Numbered from the stretch's first letter, positions 38,630 through 47,704 are shown. The stretch: DNA of 64,000 nt from Rossellomorea vietnamensis (GCF_025398035.1 NZ_CP104558.1:558001-622000); one strand, 5' to 3'. Program-made: numbers and translations. Notes: generated by a model from the sequence alone, not told the origin.

Positions 38630-39549
38630 CGGGGTCCCTCCGTTTCTTCCCAGTAGCGTCTGGCTGCGCACAACTCTTTTTCATAATACGTTCCATTCAA
38701 TGATAGAATCTCTATTGTTTTACCGGTGTTGGGGGAGTGTATCATCTTACCTTCACCATAATAGATGGCAACGTGATGAATGCTGCCTTTTCCTTCCTCG
38801 TATGCGAAGAACAGGAGATCACCAGGCAATAAGCGATCCAACGGTACCTCTTTCCCTTCCTTCGCCTGGTCATTTGCATCCCGTGGAATCAAGTACCCCT
38901 GGGTTTTGCACATCGTGTAGCTGAACCCAGAGCAATCAAACCCGTAGCTTGACATCCCGCCCCATAAATAAGGAAGATCAAGGAATAATTCTCCGGATGA
39001 GACAATGTCCTGGCCGCTTCCCCTTCGATCATTCACTCTCGATGTAGATACCATAATATCTGTCTGCCTTAAGAACCTTGTGCCCAAAGGAGTCTCCACT
39101 TGTATCAAATCATCATGCTCTTTCACAATCGGCAAAATGGTTTGAAAGCTGAGTTCTAATTCAGCTTCATTCTCCTTATTGAGTAAGTCTGTGAATTTAC
39201 TTATTACAATGGCATATGTGTCCGCTTGGGATGACTCTCCGGGTAATAGCTGAACACTCGGAATCCAGCCAGGATATCCGCGATCGTCCTTTGAAGATGA
39301 TTGATCAGGTATGAGGACATGGGACCAACCGTTACTCTCTTCCAACACGTATACCTCCTCACCGAATAAGGCTTGAGATTGTATACGGTTCTCATCACAA
39401 AGTGCTAAGCGCGTATCATAAGTTAAGGAGTCCAACCAATCTGTAATGTGAGCAGGATTGGTTATTGCGGGTGTATCCAAGTCACGTGCGGAATCCCGAG
39501 TTGTCCATAGAGTTGCTACAGGTACTGCTATTTGCGCCTTTGTTGTCAT
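38626..39549 (-). CDS. ykfC: gamma-D-glutamyl-L-diamino acid endopeptidase (NlpC/P60)
   Basis: A 307-residue murein-peptide hydrolase. The N-terminal two thirds are SH3b-like ('SQALFGEEVYVLEESNGWSHVLI', 'LGTRFLRQTDI'). The C-terminal NlpC/P60 domain has the catalytic Cys in 'GFDCSGFSYT', His in 'HHVAIYYG' and a polar 'IHSP' site. It cuts L-Ala-gamma-D-Glu-diamino acid peptides to release L-Ala-D-Glu for YkfB. No signal peptide is visible, so it may act inside on imported peptides. ATG at 39549 has GAGGGGG; it is 17 bases after ykfB. Confidence 0.88.
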   Translation of the reverse strand: MTTKAQIAVPVATLWTTRDSARDLDTPAITNPAHITDWLDSLTYDTRLALCDENRIQSQALFGEEVYVLEESNGWSHVLIPDQSSSKDDRGYPGWIPSVQLLPGESSQADTYAIVISKFTDLLNKENEAELELSFQTILPIVKEHDDLIQVETPLGTRFLRQTDIMVSTSRVNDRRGSGQDIVSSGELFLDLPYLWGGMSSYGFDCSGFSYTMCKTQGYLIPRDANDQAKEGKEVPLDRLLPGDLLFFAYEEGKGSIHHVAIYYGEGKMIHSPNTGKTIEILSLNGTYYEKELCAARRYWEETEGPR

Positions 39550-39566
39550 TTGATTTCCCCCTCTAT

Positions 39567-40646
39567 TCATACTTTTACTCTCTCTATGCCGAGACCGGCT
39601 TTTGTCGGCATAGTAATCCTACGACCGTTATAACGGATCCCACCCACTACAATATCGTCAGCCAACATAAGTGGTGCATCGAAATCAAATCGAGTGACGT
39701 TTTTCCTGCTTGCCGCAAAGTGAGCCGCAGCCGTTATTCCCAGTCTGGTTTCGATCATGCTGCCGACCATACATTCGACCCCGCAAACTTCTGCTAGATC
39801 GTTTATTTTCTGAGCCTGGTAGATTCCACCCGCTTTCATGAGTTTAATATTGATCAGATCTGCACTTCGGGACTTTAATACTTCAAAGGCTTGATATGGA
39901 GTGAACACACTTTCATCAGCCATGATCAGGGTTTCAACCTCATCCGTGACCCTCTTCAAGCCTTCAATGTCATGTGCAGGCACTGGCTGCTCAACTAATT
40001 CAATATTCAGGTCAAGATCCTCCATCTTGCGAATCGCTCTGACTGCCGCTTTTGATTCCCATCCCTGATTGGCATCCAGGCGAATTTTGACATCGTATCC
40101 GATCCGTTGGCGGATTTCGTGAATTCTTTTTATATCTGTTTCGATTTCATCTTTGCCTACTTTCACTTTCAGTACATCAAAGCCTTTATTAACATAATCC
40201 GCTGCATCATTACCCATTTCCTTCGGGCTGTTCACACTCACCGTGTAATCTGTCTCAAGCTCATGCCTGTACCCTCCCAAAAATTGATAGAGTGGCAATT
40301 GACAATGTTGAGCCAGGCAATCATAAATGGCCATATCCACTGCAGCCTTCGCACTAGTATTCATGATGAGTAACGAATGCAGATGTTGAAAAAGATTCTC
40401 ATGGTTTAATAGGTTTTTGCCTATTATCGCGGGTTTGATTACTTGTTGTATACTGTGTTCGATGCTGGATAAACTTTCTCCCGTGATCACCACGGTCGGA
40501 GGTGCCTCTCCCCAGCCGATAATCCCGTTGTCGCAAGTCAGTTTAACAACGATGGCTTCCGCCACTGTCACCGTACGTAAAGCGGTCTTAAAAGGGGTAT
40601 GTAAAGGCACGGCTGTCCTGAACGTTTCAAGTTGATGGATCTTCAC
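39567..40646 (-). CDS. ykfB: L-Ala-D/L-Glu epimerase
   Basis: A 359-residue enolase-superfamily enzyme that converts L-Ala-D-Glu to L-Ala-L-Glu so that murein dipeptides can be used as food. It shows the catalytic KxK pair in 'VLKVKVG' (about 162-164), metal ligands in 'RLDANQGW', 'ELVEQPV' and 'IMADESVF', the second Lys in 'INIKLMKAGG', and the specificity DxD in 'FDFDAPLML' near 322. Start is GTG at 40646, overlapping the ykfA stop (GTGA). Fits AEE of B. subtilis in length and motifs. Confidence 0.92.
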   Translation of the reverse strand: MKIHQLETFRTAVPLHTPFKTALRTVTVAEAIVVKLTCDNGIIGWGEAPPTVVITGESLSSIEHSIQQVIKPAIIGKNLLNHENLFQHLHSLLIMNTSAKAAVDMAIYDCLAQHCQLPLYQFLGGYRHELETDYTVSVNSPKEMGNDAADYVNKGFDVLKVKVGKDEIETDIKRIHEIRQRIGYDVKIRLDANQGWESKAAVRAIRKMEDLDLNIELVEQPVPAHDIEGLKRVTDEVETLIMADESVFTPYQAFEVLKSRSADLINIKLMKAGGIYQAQKINDLAEVCGVECMVGSMIETRLGITAAAHFAASRKNVTRFDFDAPLMLADDIVVGGIRYNGRRITMPTKAGLGIERVKV

Positions 40647-41581
40647 TCGTTCTCACCCTCGCTTATGCCTGATTCGATTATAAATGAATGTTCAAATGTA
40701 TTCATTGTTCCAATGCTGCCCACCGGGATGGCAATATTAGGTGATGAATGTCCGATATTAAAACCTTTTAGTGCAGGTTTTCCTGTACTTGCGATATGTT
40801 CTGTCAGAACCTCATCAAGAGTCAGGGAACGTTCGCGTTTCTTAGGCTCACAGTTCTTAAAGTCACCAATGATGATTCCGGAAGCATCTTTGAATTTGTG
40901 GGCCATTTTCAACTGATTCAGCATTCGGTCGACTTGATAGGGTTCCTCGTCGATATCTTCAATAAAAAAGATCTTTCCCTTGGTATTCACTTCGAAGGGT
41001 GTCCCCAATGTGCTCACAAGCAGGGTGAGGTTCCCGCCGATCACGTGGCCGGTCGCTACGCCTTCTGAGACCGTCTCAAGTTTGGTTTTGTCATACGTAT
41101 AGTCAAAATTTTCCGTATGAAACAACTGTTGGAAGGATTCCTTTGAGGCTTCATGGACGTCCTCGAGTCCGATATCGGAACTTAGCATCGGTCCATGGAA
41201 GGTCACGAGACCTGTTTGTTGATGAATGGCCGTATGTAAAAAAGTAATATCACTATATCCCCAAAAAATTTTTGGGTTTTGGCGGATCAGTTCGAAATCC
41301 AATCTTGAAACAATACGTCCCGTTCCAAAACCTCCACATGCACAGAAAATGGCTTTTACATCCGAATCTGAAAACATCTTATGGATATCTTCGATCCTCT
41401 CTGTGTCGTTACCTGCTAAGTACCCATATTTCTTATGTACCGAGTTCCCAACCTTTACTTTCAATCCTAAATCTTCAAGGAACCGGATTCCTTTTTTCAA
41501 TGGTTCTGATTTTGGCGGGCTGGCAGGAGCTATGACCCCTACCTTATCCCCTATTTTCAGTTTAGAAGGTTTCATCAACAT
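40643..41581 (-). CDS. ykfA: LD-carboxypeptidase YkfA (S66)
   Basis: A 312-residue S66 peptidase that trims murein tetrapeptides. Marks: 'VGVIAPASPPKSEPLKKG', 'ACGGFGTGRIVSRLDFELI', GYSD with nucleophile Ser110, a Glu in 'FIEDIDEEPYQVDRML', and the final His in 'FNIGHSSPNIAIPVG'. It lies after dppE beyond a leaky terminator hairpin. A long upstream extension passes through that hairpin; the ATG at 41581 with AAAGGGG ten bases upstream is chosen. No signal peptide. Confidence 0.88.
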   Translation of the reverse strand: MLMKPSKLKIGDKVGVIAPASPPKSEPLKKGIRFLEDLGLKVKVGNSVHKKYGYLAGNDTERIEDIHKMFSDSDVKAIFCACGGFGTGRIVSRLDFELIRQNPKIFWGYSDITFLHTAIHQQTGLVTFHGPMLSSDIGLEDVHEASKESFQQLFHTENFDYTYDKTKLETVSEGVATGHVIGGNLTLLVSTLGTPFEVNTKGKIFFIEDIDEEPYQVDRMLNQLKMAHKFKDASGIIIGDFKNCEPKKRERSLTLDEVLTEHIASTGKPALKGFNIGHSSPNIAIPVGSIGTMNTFEHSFIIESGISEGENE

Positions 41582-41608
41582 CCGTTTTGGACCCCTTTCG
41601 TAGAAAAA

Positions 41609-41657
41609 GAGGGAGTGGGCGCATGGCCTTAAAGTGTGCCGACGCGCCCCTCCACTC
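41609..41657 (-). terminator. attenuating terminator between dppE and ykfA
   Basis: On the minus strand GAGTG-GGCGC pairs with GCGCC-CACTC around a 21-base loop, with a four-base bulge, followed by CCTCTTTTTC. It starts 18 bases after the dppE stop. Because ykfA has no promoter of its own that I can see, partial read-through is expected, leaving more dppE mRNA than ykf mRNA. Confidence 0.62.
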
Positions 41658-41674
41658 ATCCAGTTTTACTATCC

Positions 41675-43300
41675 TTATTTTTTATCAGCCCATTTTAATT
41701 CCATGTAGCCGACCGGGTGACGGACGATGCCTGTCACATCTTCATTTTGTAGATACACATGATTGTAGAAGTGAATCGGGATGATCGGCATTTCATCCAT
41801 TAGAATTTTTTCTGCTTCATACATCATGTCGAATCGTTTTGCTTCATCCGCTTCATTCTTGGCTTGCTGGATTAGCTTGTCATAATTCTCATTACTCCAT
41901 CCTGTGCGGTTCATGGAATGTCCTGTCTGGAAGTTTTCCAGGAAGTTGATCGGATCAGCATAGTCTGCTAAGAAAGAACTACGAGATAACTGGAACTTCA
42001 AAGCCTTTTGTTCATCCTGGAATACGTTCCACTCCATATTGGCTAACTTCACATCAACATCTAAGTTCTCCTTGAACATTTGTTGAAGAGCTTCAGCAAT
42101 TTTTTGATGAGTATCACTTGTGCTGTATGTTAAAGTGACTTCCGGTAGTTTGTCGTATCCCTCTTCTTCCATACCCTTCTTTAAGAGGGCTTTTGCTTCT
42201 TCCACATCCGTTTTCACCAAGTCTCCGTTTGCTTCACGGAAGTCCTTACCTGATGGATCTTTAAATCCTTTTGAAACGAATCCGTAAGCTGGTTTTTCTT
42301 TATTTTTTGTTACAAAGTCAACCATTTGCTGTTGGTCGACAGCCATGGCGAATGCTTTTCGGATATTTTGATTTTGAAAAGGCTCTTTTTCTAAATTGAA
42401 ACGATAGAAATACGTTCCTGCCTGGTCTTCCACATTCACTTTCCCTTCTTCAAATAACTGTTTACTTAAATCCGCCGGTACGTCAGCTGTATCCAGTTCA
42501 CCAGTTTTGTATAATTGATAATCCGTATTGGTATCGTTTACCATGGCCCAGTGAACTTTATCCAATTTCACTGAGTCTTTATCCCAATATTGATCATTCT
42601 TTTCCATGACGAAATGGCTGTCATGCTCCCATTCCGTCAGTTTGAACGGCCCGTTGGCAACGAACGTATCCGCTTCTGCAAACCATTCCGGATTCTCAGT
42701 AGCTACCTTTTCATTGATCGGGAAGAATGCAGGATTTGCAATGACGCTCAAGAAATAGGCTTGTGGACTTGTCAGTGTGACCTCGAATGTTTTATCATCT
42801 TTCGCCGCAACTTTCACATCGTCAGCTGAACCCTTTCCGGTGTTGAATGCCTCTCCACCTTCAATGAAATATCCGAGGAAAGCAGCCGGTGAACCTGTGT
42901 CTGGATTTAATAGGCGTTTCCACGCGAATACAAAATCTCCGGCAGTGACATCATCACCGTTTGACCATTTTGCATTGTCCCTGATGTGGAAGGTATATAC
43001 TTTCCCATCTTCTGAAACATCCCATTTTTCAGCCATGGCAGCTTCAGGTTCATGATTGGCATTTAGACGGGTCATCCCTTCCATTAGATTGTTCAATGCT
43101 GTCCAGGAATAGGAATCAAAACCGATTGGTGGATCGAACGACGTTGGTTCTGCTCCATTATTCAGGTGAAGGACCTTTCCTGTGTCTTCTTTCTTACTGT
43201 CCCCACTGCTTGACTCACTGCCTGCGTCCTTCGTGGCCGTACAAGCTGCCAACATGAACAGGAGCATCCCTACTAGAAAGACCGATAATAGCTTTTTCAT
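41675..43300 (-). CDS. dppE: dipeptide-binding lipoprotein DppE
   Basis: A 541-residue extracellular substrate-binding protein (SBP family 5). Lipoprotein signal 'MKKLLSVFLVGMLLFMLAAC' with Cys20; family stretches 'LHLNNGAEPTSFDPPIGFDSY', 'MAEKWDVSEDGKVYTFHIRDNAKWSNGDDVTAGDFVFAWKRLL' in part, 'FRFNLEKEPFQNQNIRKAFAMAVDQ'-type and 'NRTGWSNENYDKLI'. It presents di- and murein peptides to DppBC. ATG with GAGGGGG upstream. In the operon it follows dppD, as in B. subtilis. Confidence 0.92.
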   Translation of the reverse strand: MKKLLSVFLVGMLLFMLAACTATKDAGSESSSGDSKKEDTGKVLHLNNGAEPTSFDPPIGFDSYSWTALNNLMEGMTRLNANHEPEAAMAEKWDVSEDGKVYTFHIRDNAKWSNGDDVTAGDFVFAWKRLLNPDTGSPAAFLGYFIEGGEAFNTGKGSADDVKVAAKDDKTFEVTLTSPQAYFLSVIANPAFFPINEKVATENPEWFAEADTFVANGPFKLTEWEHDSHFVMEKNDQYWDKDSVKLDKVHWAMVNDTNTDYQLYKTGELDTADVPADLSKQLFEEGKVNVEDQAGTYFYRFNLEKEPFQNQNIRKAFAMAVDQQQMVDFVTKNKEKPAYGFVSKGFKDPSGKDFREANGDLVKTDVEEAKALLKKGMEEEGYDKLPEVTLTYSTSDTHQKIAEALQQMFKENLDVDVKLANMEWNVFQDEQKALKFQLSRSSFLADYADPINFLENFQTGHSMNRTGWSNENYDKLIQQAKNEADEAKRFDMMYEAEKILMDEMPIIPIHFYNHVYLQNEDVTGIVRHPVGYMELKWADKK

Positions 43301-43341
43301 AATTTCCCCCTCTTATTCTATTTTTCTATCAAACGATCAAT

Positions 43342-44355
43342 TTAACGAATGGTTAAGCTGACCGATGAAAGCTTCACTTGGTTGGCTCGTTTATCCTGGA
43401 GCCAGCAGTCGACATGGTGTTCGTCCGTTAATTGTGTCTTTACGGGATACACACGGTCGCATACTTCCATGGCTTTTTCACAACGTGGGACAAATGGGCA
43501 CCCGACAGGCGGAGAAAAGAGATCTGGCGGAGAACCGGGAATCGGTATCAGGTCTTCCCCATCAAGATCCAGCCTTGGGACGGATCCCAGCAGCCCTTGA
43601 GTATATGGATGTTGAGAGTGATAAAAAATTTCTCTCCTGTTTCCTTCTTCTACTATTTTCCCTGCATACATGACGGCAATCCGGTCAGCCACTTGAGCCA
43701 CGACTCCCAAATCATGCGTGATTAAAATAATCGATACACCCGTCTTCTTCTGGATCTCTTTAAACAATTCAAGTATTTGGGCTTGTATAGTAACATCAAG
43801 GGCCGTTGTCGGCTCATCCGCAATTAAGACATCGGGTTCACATACTAGGGACATGGCAATCACAATACGCTGCCGCATCCCCCCGCTGAATTGATGAGGA
43901 TACTGCTTCAATCTCTCCTCCGGATTTGGAATGCTTACAAGCTTAAGCATGTCGATCGCTTTTTGTTTCGCTTCTTTCTTGGATACATCGTTGTGCTGTA
44001 AAATCCCTTCCATGATTTGTTCACCAATGGTCAGCGTGGGATTAAGAGCCGTCATCGGATCCTGAAAAATCATGGAAATATCGGCTCCACGCACTTTCCT
44101 CATTTGGGGTTCGGTTATCTTTAAAAGGTCCCTTCCCTTAAAGAGGATTCTGCCGCCAGTCACTTTCCCGGGTGGATTCGGGATCAGTCTCATAATGCTT
44201 TGTGATGTCACACTCTTCCCGCATCCGGATTCGCCTACAATCGCCAGCGTCTCCCCCTTATGTAAATCAAAGCTTACTCCCCTGACCGCCTTGACTTCTC
44301 CACCATAGGTTGTAAAGGAGACATGGAGATCTTGTACTGATAAAACTTTACTCAT
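43342..44355 (-). CDS. dppD: dipeptide ABC transporter ATPase DppD
   Basis: A 337-residue ABC ATPase: Walker A 'AIVGESGCGKSVTSQS', Q-loop 'IFQDPMTALNPTLTIG', signature 'FSGGMRQRIVIAMSL', Walker B 'DVLIADEPTTALDVT', His switch 'LITHDLGVVAQ', and C-terminal 'PPVGCPFVPRCEKAMEVC'. Nearly every block matches B. subtilis DppD. ATG at 44355 after AAGGAGGTAATCACC, five bases beyond the dppC stop; the longer upstream frame is a shadow inside dppC. Confidence 0.93.
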   Translation of the reverse strand: MSKVLSVQDLHVSFTTYGGEVKAVRGVSFDLHKGETLAIVGESGCGKSVTSQSIMRLIPNPPGKVTGGRILFKGRDLLKITEPQMRKVRGADISMIFQDPMTALNPTLTIGEQIMEGILQHNDVSKKEAKQKAIDMLKLVSIPNPEERLKQYPHQFSGGMRQRIVIAMSLVCEPDVLIADEPTTALDVTIQAQILELFKEIQKKTGVSIILITHDLGVVAQVADRIAVMYAGKIVEEGNRREIFYHSQHPYTQGLLGSVPRLDLDGEDLIPIPGSPPDLFSPPVGCPFVPRCEKAMEVCDRVYPVKTQLTDEHHVDCWLQDKRANQVKLSSVSLTIR

Positions 44356-44360
44356 GGTGA

Positions 44361-45317
44361 TTACCTCCTTAATTTCGGATCCAGTGCATCCTGTAATCCG
44401 TCTCCCAACACATTGAATGAAAACATAGTCAATGATATGAATAATGCAGGAAAGAATAAACGCCACCAGTATCCGGATAGGATCGTAGATAAGCCGTCAT
44501 TGGCCATCACTCCCCAGCTTGCATAGGGTGCTTGAATGCCGAGTCCAAGGAAGCTTAAGAAAGCTTCAGCAAAGATCGCGCTGGGTATCGTCAAGGTCAT
44601 TTGTACGATAATCGGGCCCATTGTATTAGGAAGCAGATTCTTTCTGATGATTCGTGCAGTTTTCGTCCCGAATGTTTTTGAAGCCAAAATAAATTCATAG
44701 TTTTTAATCTGAAGCACCTGTCCCCTAACGATCCTGGCCATTCCGATCCACCCGGTCACCGTTAAGGCTACAATGATCGTCAAGAGACCAGGCCCCATAA
44801 CTACCATCAATAGAATGACGACAAGCAGATATGGTAACCCGTATAATATTTCAACGATACGCATCATGACATTATCCGTTTTTCCGCCTTTATAACCTGC
44901 AATGCCACCGTATACAATCCCAATCACAAAGTCGATAAGCGCTGCCATGAACCCTACGAACAACGAAATCCGTGCTCCATACCATGTACGGGTAAATACA
45001 TCTCTTCCCATATCGTCCGTACCAAACCAGTGTTGACCAGAAGGCGGCAGATTTTGATTGGACAGTGTTTGCTTAGTGACATCGTGTGGAGAAATAATCG
45101 GGCCGACGACTGCCATAATGATTAGTGCAGTTAAGAATACTAATCCAAGCATAGCCAGTTTATTTTTCATGAGGCGCTTCCAGGCATCCTGCCAATAGGA
45201 AAGACTCGGTCTAACCACTGCTTCAGCATCCTCTTTATTCCTCTTCTTGGGTGTGAACCATTCATCCCTCACGTCTGGAGTCACGAGTGGCTCTTGTTGA
45301 TTTGGAACCCCCATCAT
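44361..45317 (-). CDS. dppC: dipeptide ABC transporter permease DppC
   Basis: A 318-residue inner-membrane permease of the OppC/DppC type. A polar N-terminus (1-50) precedes a first helix 'LAMLGLVFLTALIIMAVVGPI', then 'HWFGTDDMGRDVFTRTWYGARISL' (conserved periplasmic block) and five more helices with the EAA loop in 'FAEAFLSFLGLGIQAP'. Two ATGs are adjacent at the start after AAGGAGG; the gene overlaps dppB by four bases, so translation is coupled. Confidence 0.92.
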   Translation of the reverse strand: MMGVPNQQEPLVTPDVRDEWFTPKKRNKEDAEAVVRPSLSYWQDAWKRLMKNKLAMLGLVFLTALIIMAVVGPIISPHDVTKQTLSNQNLPPSGQHWFGTDDMGRDVFTRTWYGARISLFVGFMAALIDFVIGIVYGGIAGYKGGKTDNVMMRIVEILYGLPYLLVVILLMVVMGPGLLTIIVALTVTGWIGMARIVRGQVLQIKNYEFILASKTFGTKTARIIRKNLLPNTMGPIIVQMTLTIPSAIFAEAFLSFLGLGIQAPYASWGVMANDGLSTILSGYWWRLFFPALFISLTMFSFNVLGDGLQDALDPKLRR

Positions 45318-46246
45318 TTTGCCTCCTTCTTGTGTAACTTTATCCGTGGATCAAGGAAACCATATGCCAGGTCGACTAAAAATAACATGACGATAAGAAA
45401 GGCACTGTAAAATACCGTTGTTCCCATAATCACGGGATAATCGCGTTGATTAATGCTTTCGACAAAGTATTTTCCCATACCCGGAATGGCAAAGATCTGT
45501 TCAATGACGAAGGTTCCTGTCAAGATCCCAGCAGCAAGTGTACCCAGGACAGTGACCACCGGCAGCAATGCATTTCGCAACGCATGCTTAACGACAATCT
45601 TGACTGGTGACAATCCCTTAGCGCGTGCTGTACGTATATAATCCTGAGTCAACACTTCCAGCATACTGGAGCGGGTAAGACGGGCAATGATGGCCATGGG
45701 CCCAGTGGCTAATGCAAGAGTCGGTAGAATCATGTGTCGCCAGCTTGTCCATGTCGCAACCGGGAGGATTCCCCACGTTACAGCCACTTGTTGAATCAAT
45801 AATGTGGCCATGACGAAATTAGGAATTGAAATGCCAAGTACGGCAAATGTCATTGCCATATAGTCAATGATTCCATTATGCCTAAGGGCTGCCAAAACCC
45901 CCAGTATAATTCCTGAAAGCACTGCGATGATTAGTGTTGTCATACCAAGTTCAAATGAAATTGGAAATCCTCTCCCCAGCAAATCGTTCACTGTTTGGGA
46001 TGGCTGCGTAATAGAAGGACCAAAGTCCAATGAAATAAGCGATTTTAAATAAAGTAAATACTGTACCATCAGGGGCTCGTTCAAATGATAATGGGCTTCT
46101 AAATTTTGTTGTACCATTTCACTTGTATTCCGTTCCTCATTGAAGGGGGATCCGGGTATGGTATGCATCAGGAAAAACGTTAATGTCACAATCAGCCAGA
46201 GGGTTATGACCATGGCCAGTAATCGTTTCAATAAATATGTACTCAT
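45314..46246 (-). CDS. dppB: dipeptide ABC transporter permease DppB
   Basis: A 310-residue permease with six membrane helices. The N-terminal 'YLLKRLLAMVITLWLIVTLTFFLM' helix, 'HTIPGSPF', and the EAA-type loop 'ARAKGLSPVKIVVKHALRNALLPVVT' are typical of DppB/OppB. 'FVIEQIFAIPGMGKYFVESI' closes the core. It forms the channel with DppC. ATG at 46246 with AGGAAG; 14 bases after the dppA stop. Confidence 0.93.
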   Translation of the reverse strand: MSTYLLKRLLAMVITLWLIVTLTFFLMHTIPGSPFNEERNTSEMVQQNLEAHYHLNEPLMVQYLLYLKSLISLDFGPSITQPSQTVNDLLGRGFPISFELGMTTLIIAVLSGIILGVLAALRHNGIIDYMAMTFAVLGISIPNFVMATLLIQQVAVTWGILPVATWTSWRHMILPTLALATGPMAIIARLTRSSMLEVLTQDYIRTARAKGLSPVKIVVKHALRNALLPVVTVLGTLAAGILTGTFVIEQIFAIPGMGKYFVESINQRDYPVIMGTTVFYSAFLIVMLFLVDLAYGFLDPRIKLHKKEAK

Positions 46247-46260
46247 TGCTCTAACACTTC

Positions 46261-47085
46261 CTAACAGAATGTTGTTCTCATCGCGAGTTCAGTCATGACA
46301 AGCATGGCTCTGTAGGCTTCAAGGATATCCCCGGCCTCAAATCTCACAATCGTTGTATCTTCTTCATGAACGGTACCCGGCATGAGACTTGCCCACTCCG
46401 CCTGTCCGTAATTTGCAAACTCGATACGTAAAGTAGGATGTTCAGGAGGAGTAAGTGGTTGTACATTTTTCTTATTATGTATCGCTTCTTCTGTTTTCTT
46501 TTTTAATAATTGTTTTGATTTCTCAGGGGTAAGGCTCTTGGCAACAGAACGGGAAATCGTTTCCTTCACCACGGCAGTTGTCACATTTGGAATTAATGCT
46601 TCTGCCTCCAGTGCAGCCTGATCATCCCCGGCAACCATTAAGACGGGAACCCCGTAGTATCCTGCAACGTATGCATTGAATCCCAATTCACCGACGGCCG
46701 CATCATTGATGTACATGTTTCTCACCCCAAAGATCATGGAATGGGACATCACCCCTTTCATGGAAGCCCGGGCATGATAACCAACAAAAAAAGCCCCATC
46801 AAACGTCTCATCCAGTCCTTGAACCATGGAATATGGTTTTACTCCACCGGATATCAGTTTCGTTTCAGGGTGTAGTTTTTCTATTAACAAATTGTTCATT
46901 TGAGAATGACTGTCATTTACCAATACCTCTTTACAGCCCGAATCAAATGCAGCAGTCACAACGGCATTGGCCTCTTCTGTCATAATGATTCTTCCGCGTT
47001 CATAATTATGCTTATCTGATGAGACATGAGTATGATCAACCAGTCCTGTTACACCCTCCATATCAACTGACATATATACGTTCAT
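46261..47085 (-). CDS. dppA: D-aminopeptidase DppA
   Basis: A 274-residue zinc D-aminopeptidase that releases D-Ala from peptides; it forms a ring-shaped decamer in B. subtilis. Zinc ligands sit in 'SVDMEGVTG' near the start, His in 'VNDSHSQMNN' and 'GYHARASMKGVMSHSM'. The end 'AMRTTFC' matches B. subtilis DppA ('AMRTSFC'). The ATG at 47083-47085 is chosen; a TTG one codon before is closer to AAAGGAGG and cannot be excluded. First gene of the dpp-ykf operon, which feeds on D-amino-acid and murein peptides. Confidence 0.94.
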   Translation of the reverse strand: MNVYMSVDMEGVTGLVDHTHVSSDKHNYERGRIIMTEEANAVVTAAFDSGCKEVLVNDSHSQMNNLLIEKLHPETKLISGGVKPYSMVQGLDETFDGAFFVGYHARASMKGVMSHSMIFGVRNMYINDAAVGELGFNAYVAGYYGVPVLMVAGDDQAALEAEALIPNVTTAVVKETISRSVAKSLTPEKSKQLLKKKTEEAIHNKKNVQPLTPPEHPTLRIEFANYGQAEWASLMPGTVHEEDTTIVRFEAGDILEAYRAMLVMTELAMRTTFC

Positions 47086-47120
47086 CAAGTGTTCCCTCCT
47101 TTCTTAGGAAATATTTATTA

Positions 47121-47150
47121 AATTTTCTTAATATTATAATTATTATAGCA
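47121..47150 (-). promoter_or_regulatory. dpp operon promoter with CodY-like box
   Basis: Minus strand: extended -10 TGCTATAAT (47142-47150), then AATATTAAGAAAATT (47121-47135), 13 of 15 matches to the CodY motif AATTTTCWGAAAATT, right at the expected start point. CodY represses dpp in B. subtilis when branched-chain amino acids and GTP are plentiful. Confidence 0.7.
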
Positions 47151-47301
47151 TTTAATTACAATCATTTTTTGAATAAAAAGGAATATATTCCTGTTTTCAT
47201 AAAAAAAGGAAGTATGGACTATAAAAGGTTATTTCTGACTGTATCTTTCTCCTTATGACAAGATGAAGTAGTTCAATGGAATGATAAAATCAGATAGAAA
47301 T

Positions 47302-47349
47302 AAAAAAAAAGCGATGGATTTCCTAATCGAAATCACACCGCAGTTTTTT
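47302..47349. terminator. bidirectional terminator-like hairpin upstream of dppA
   Basis: A bulged stem built on GATTTC / GAAATC and GCG / CGC at 47311-47341, with nine As before and six Ts after. No annotated gene ends here on either strand; it lies about 220 bases upstream of dppA. The rest of the 440-base gap 47086-47524 shows only the dpp promoter and AT-rich sequence. Confidence 0.5.
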
Positions 47350-47470
47350 CTGTGTATATGTCAAATATCATCGAAGTGAAGTATTCAATGGGGGACATAA
47401 GACTTAGCTTTATTTTATTAATATATTATTTATTTCTCTAATAAACGTCGATCACATTAAGACTTTCATA

Positions 47471-47506
47471 AGAAAAAGACCTGAGGTACTCATCTCTCCA
47501 GGTCTT
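47471..47506 (-). terminator. terminator of the 59-residue protein gene
   Basis: Stem AAGACCTG (47476-47483) / CAGGTCTT (47499-47506) with a 15-base loop, followed on the minus strand by five Ts. Confidence 0.72.
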
Positions 47507-47524
47507 ATACTCTGTACATGTATG

Positions 47525-47704
47525 TTAGCTTATTTTATTCATCAATTTTTCTGAGTGCTGAGAGCCCATCTCTGCCACTAAATCAAGTAATTCTGCTTTC
47601 GTTGTCTCATCTAGGCCTTTATAAATAAGGAAAGCTTGCGTTGCATCAGAAGTAATTAACTTTCTGTATAACTTTGAGATTCTTTTACTCCTGTGGGTGT
47701 CCAT
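47525..47704 (-). CDS. 59-residue helical protein of unknown function
   Basis: A small basic, all-helical protein: 'MDTHRSKRISKLYRKLITSD' then 'FLIYKGLDETTKAELLDLVAEMG' and 'SEKLMNKIS'. The ATG at 47702-47704 follows a strong GAGGAGG six bases upstream, and a terminator closes the gene, so it is likely real. No membrane segment. The pattern could be a small DNA-, protein- or checkpoint-binding peptide, but no family is recognised. Confidence 0.6.
   Translation of the reverse strand: MDTHRSKRISKLYRKLITSDATQAFLIYKGLDETTKAELLDLVAEMGSQHSEKLMNKIS

Noticed and set aside
43569-43583. GGGACGGATCCCA in dppD as another repeat copy
   Set aside because: Only seven arm bases match and it is a chance word in a conserved ABC ATPase gene.
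43349-43725. Several overlapping plus-strand frames across dppD
   Set aside because: They mirror the conserved ABC ATPase codons and lack start signals.
47333-47398. 21-codon frame upstream of dppA as a gene
   Set aside because: No ribosome-binding site; kept only as part of a possible RNA observation.
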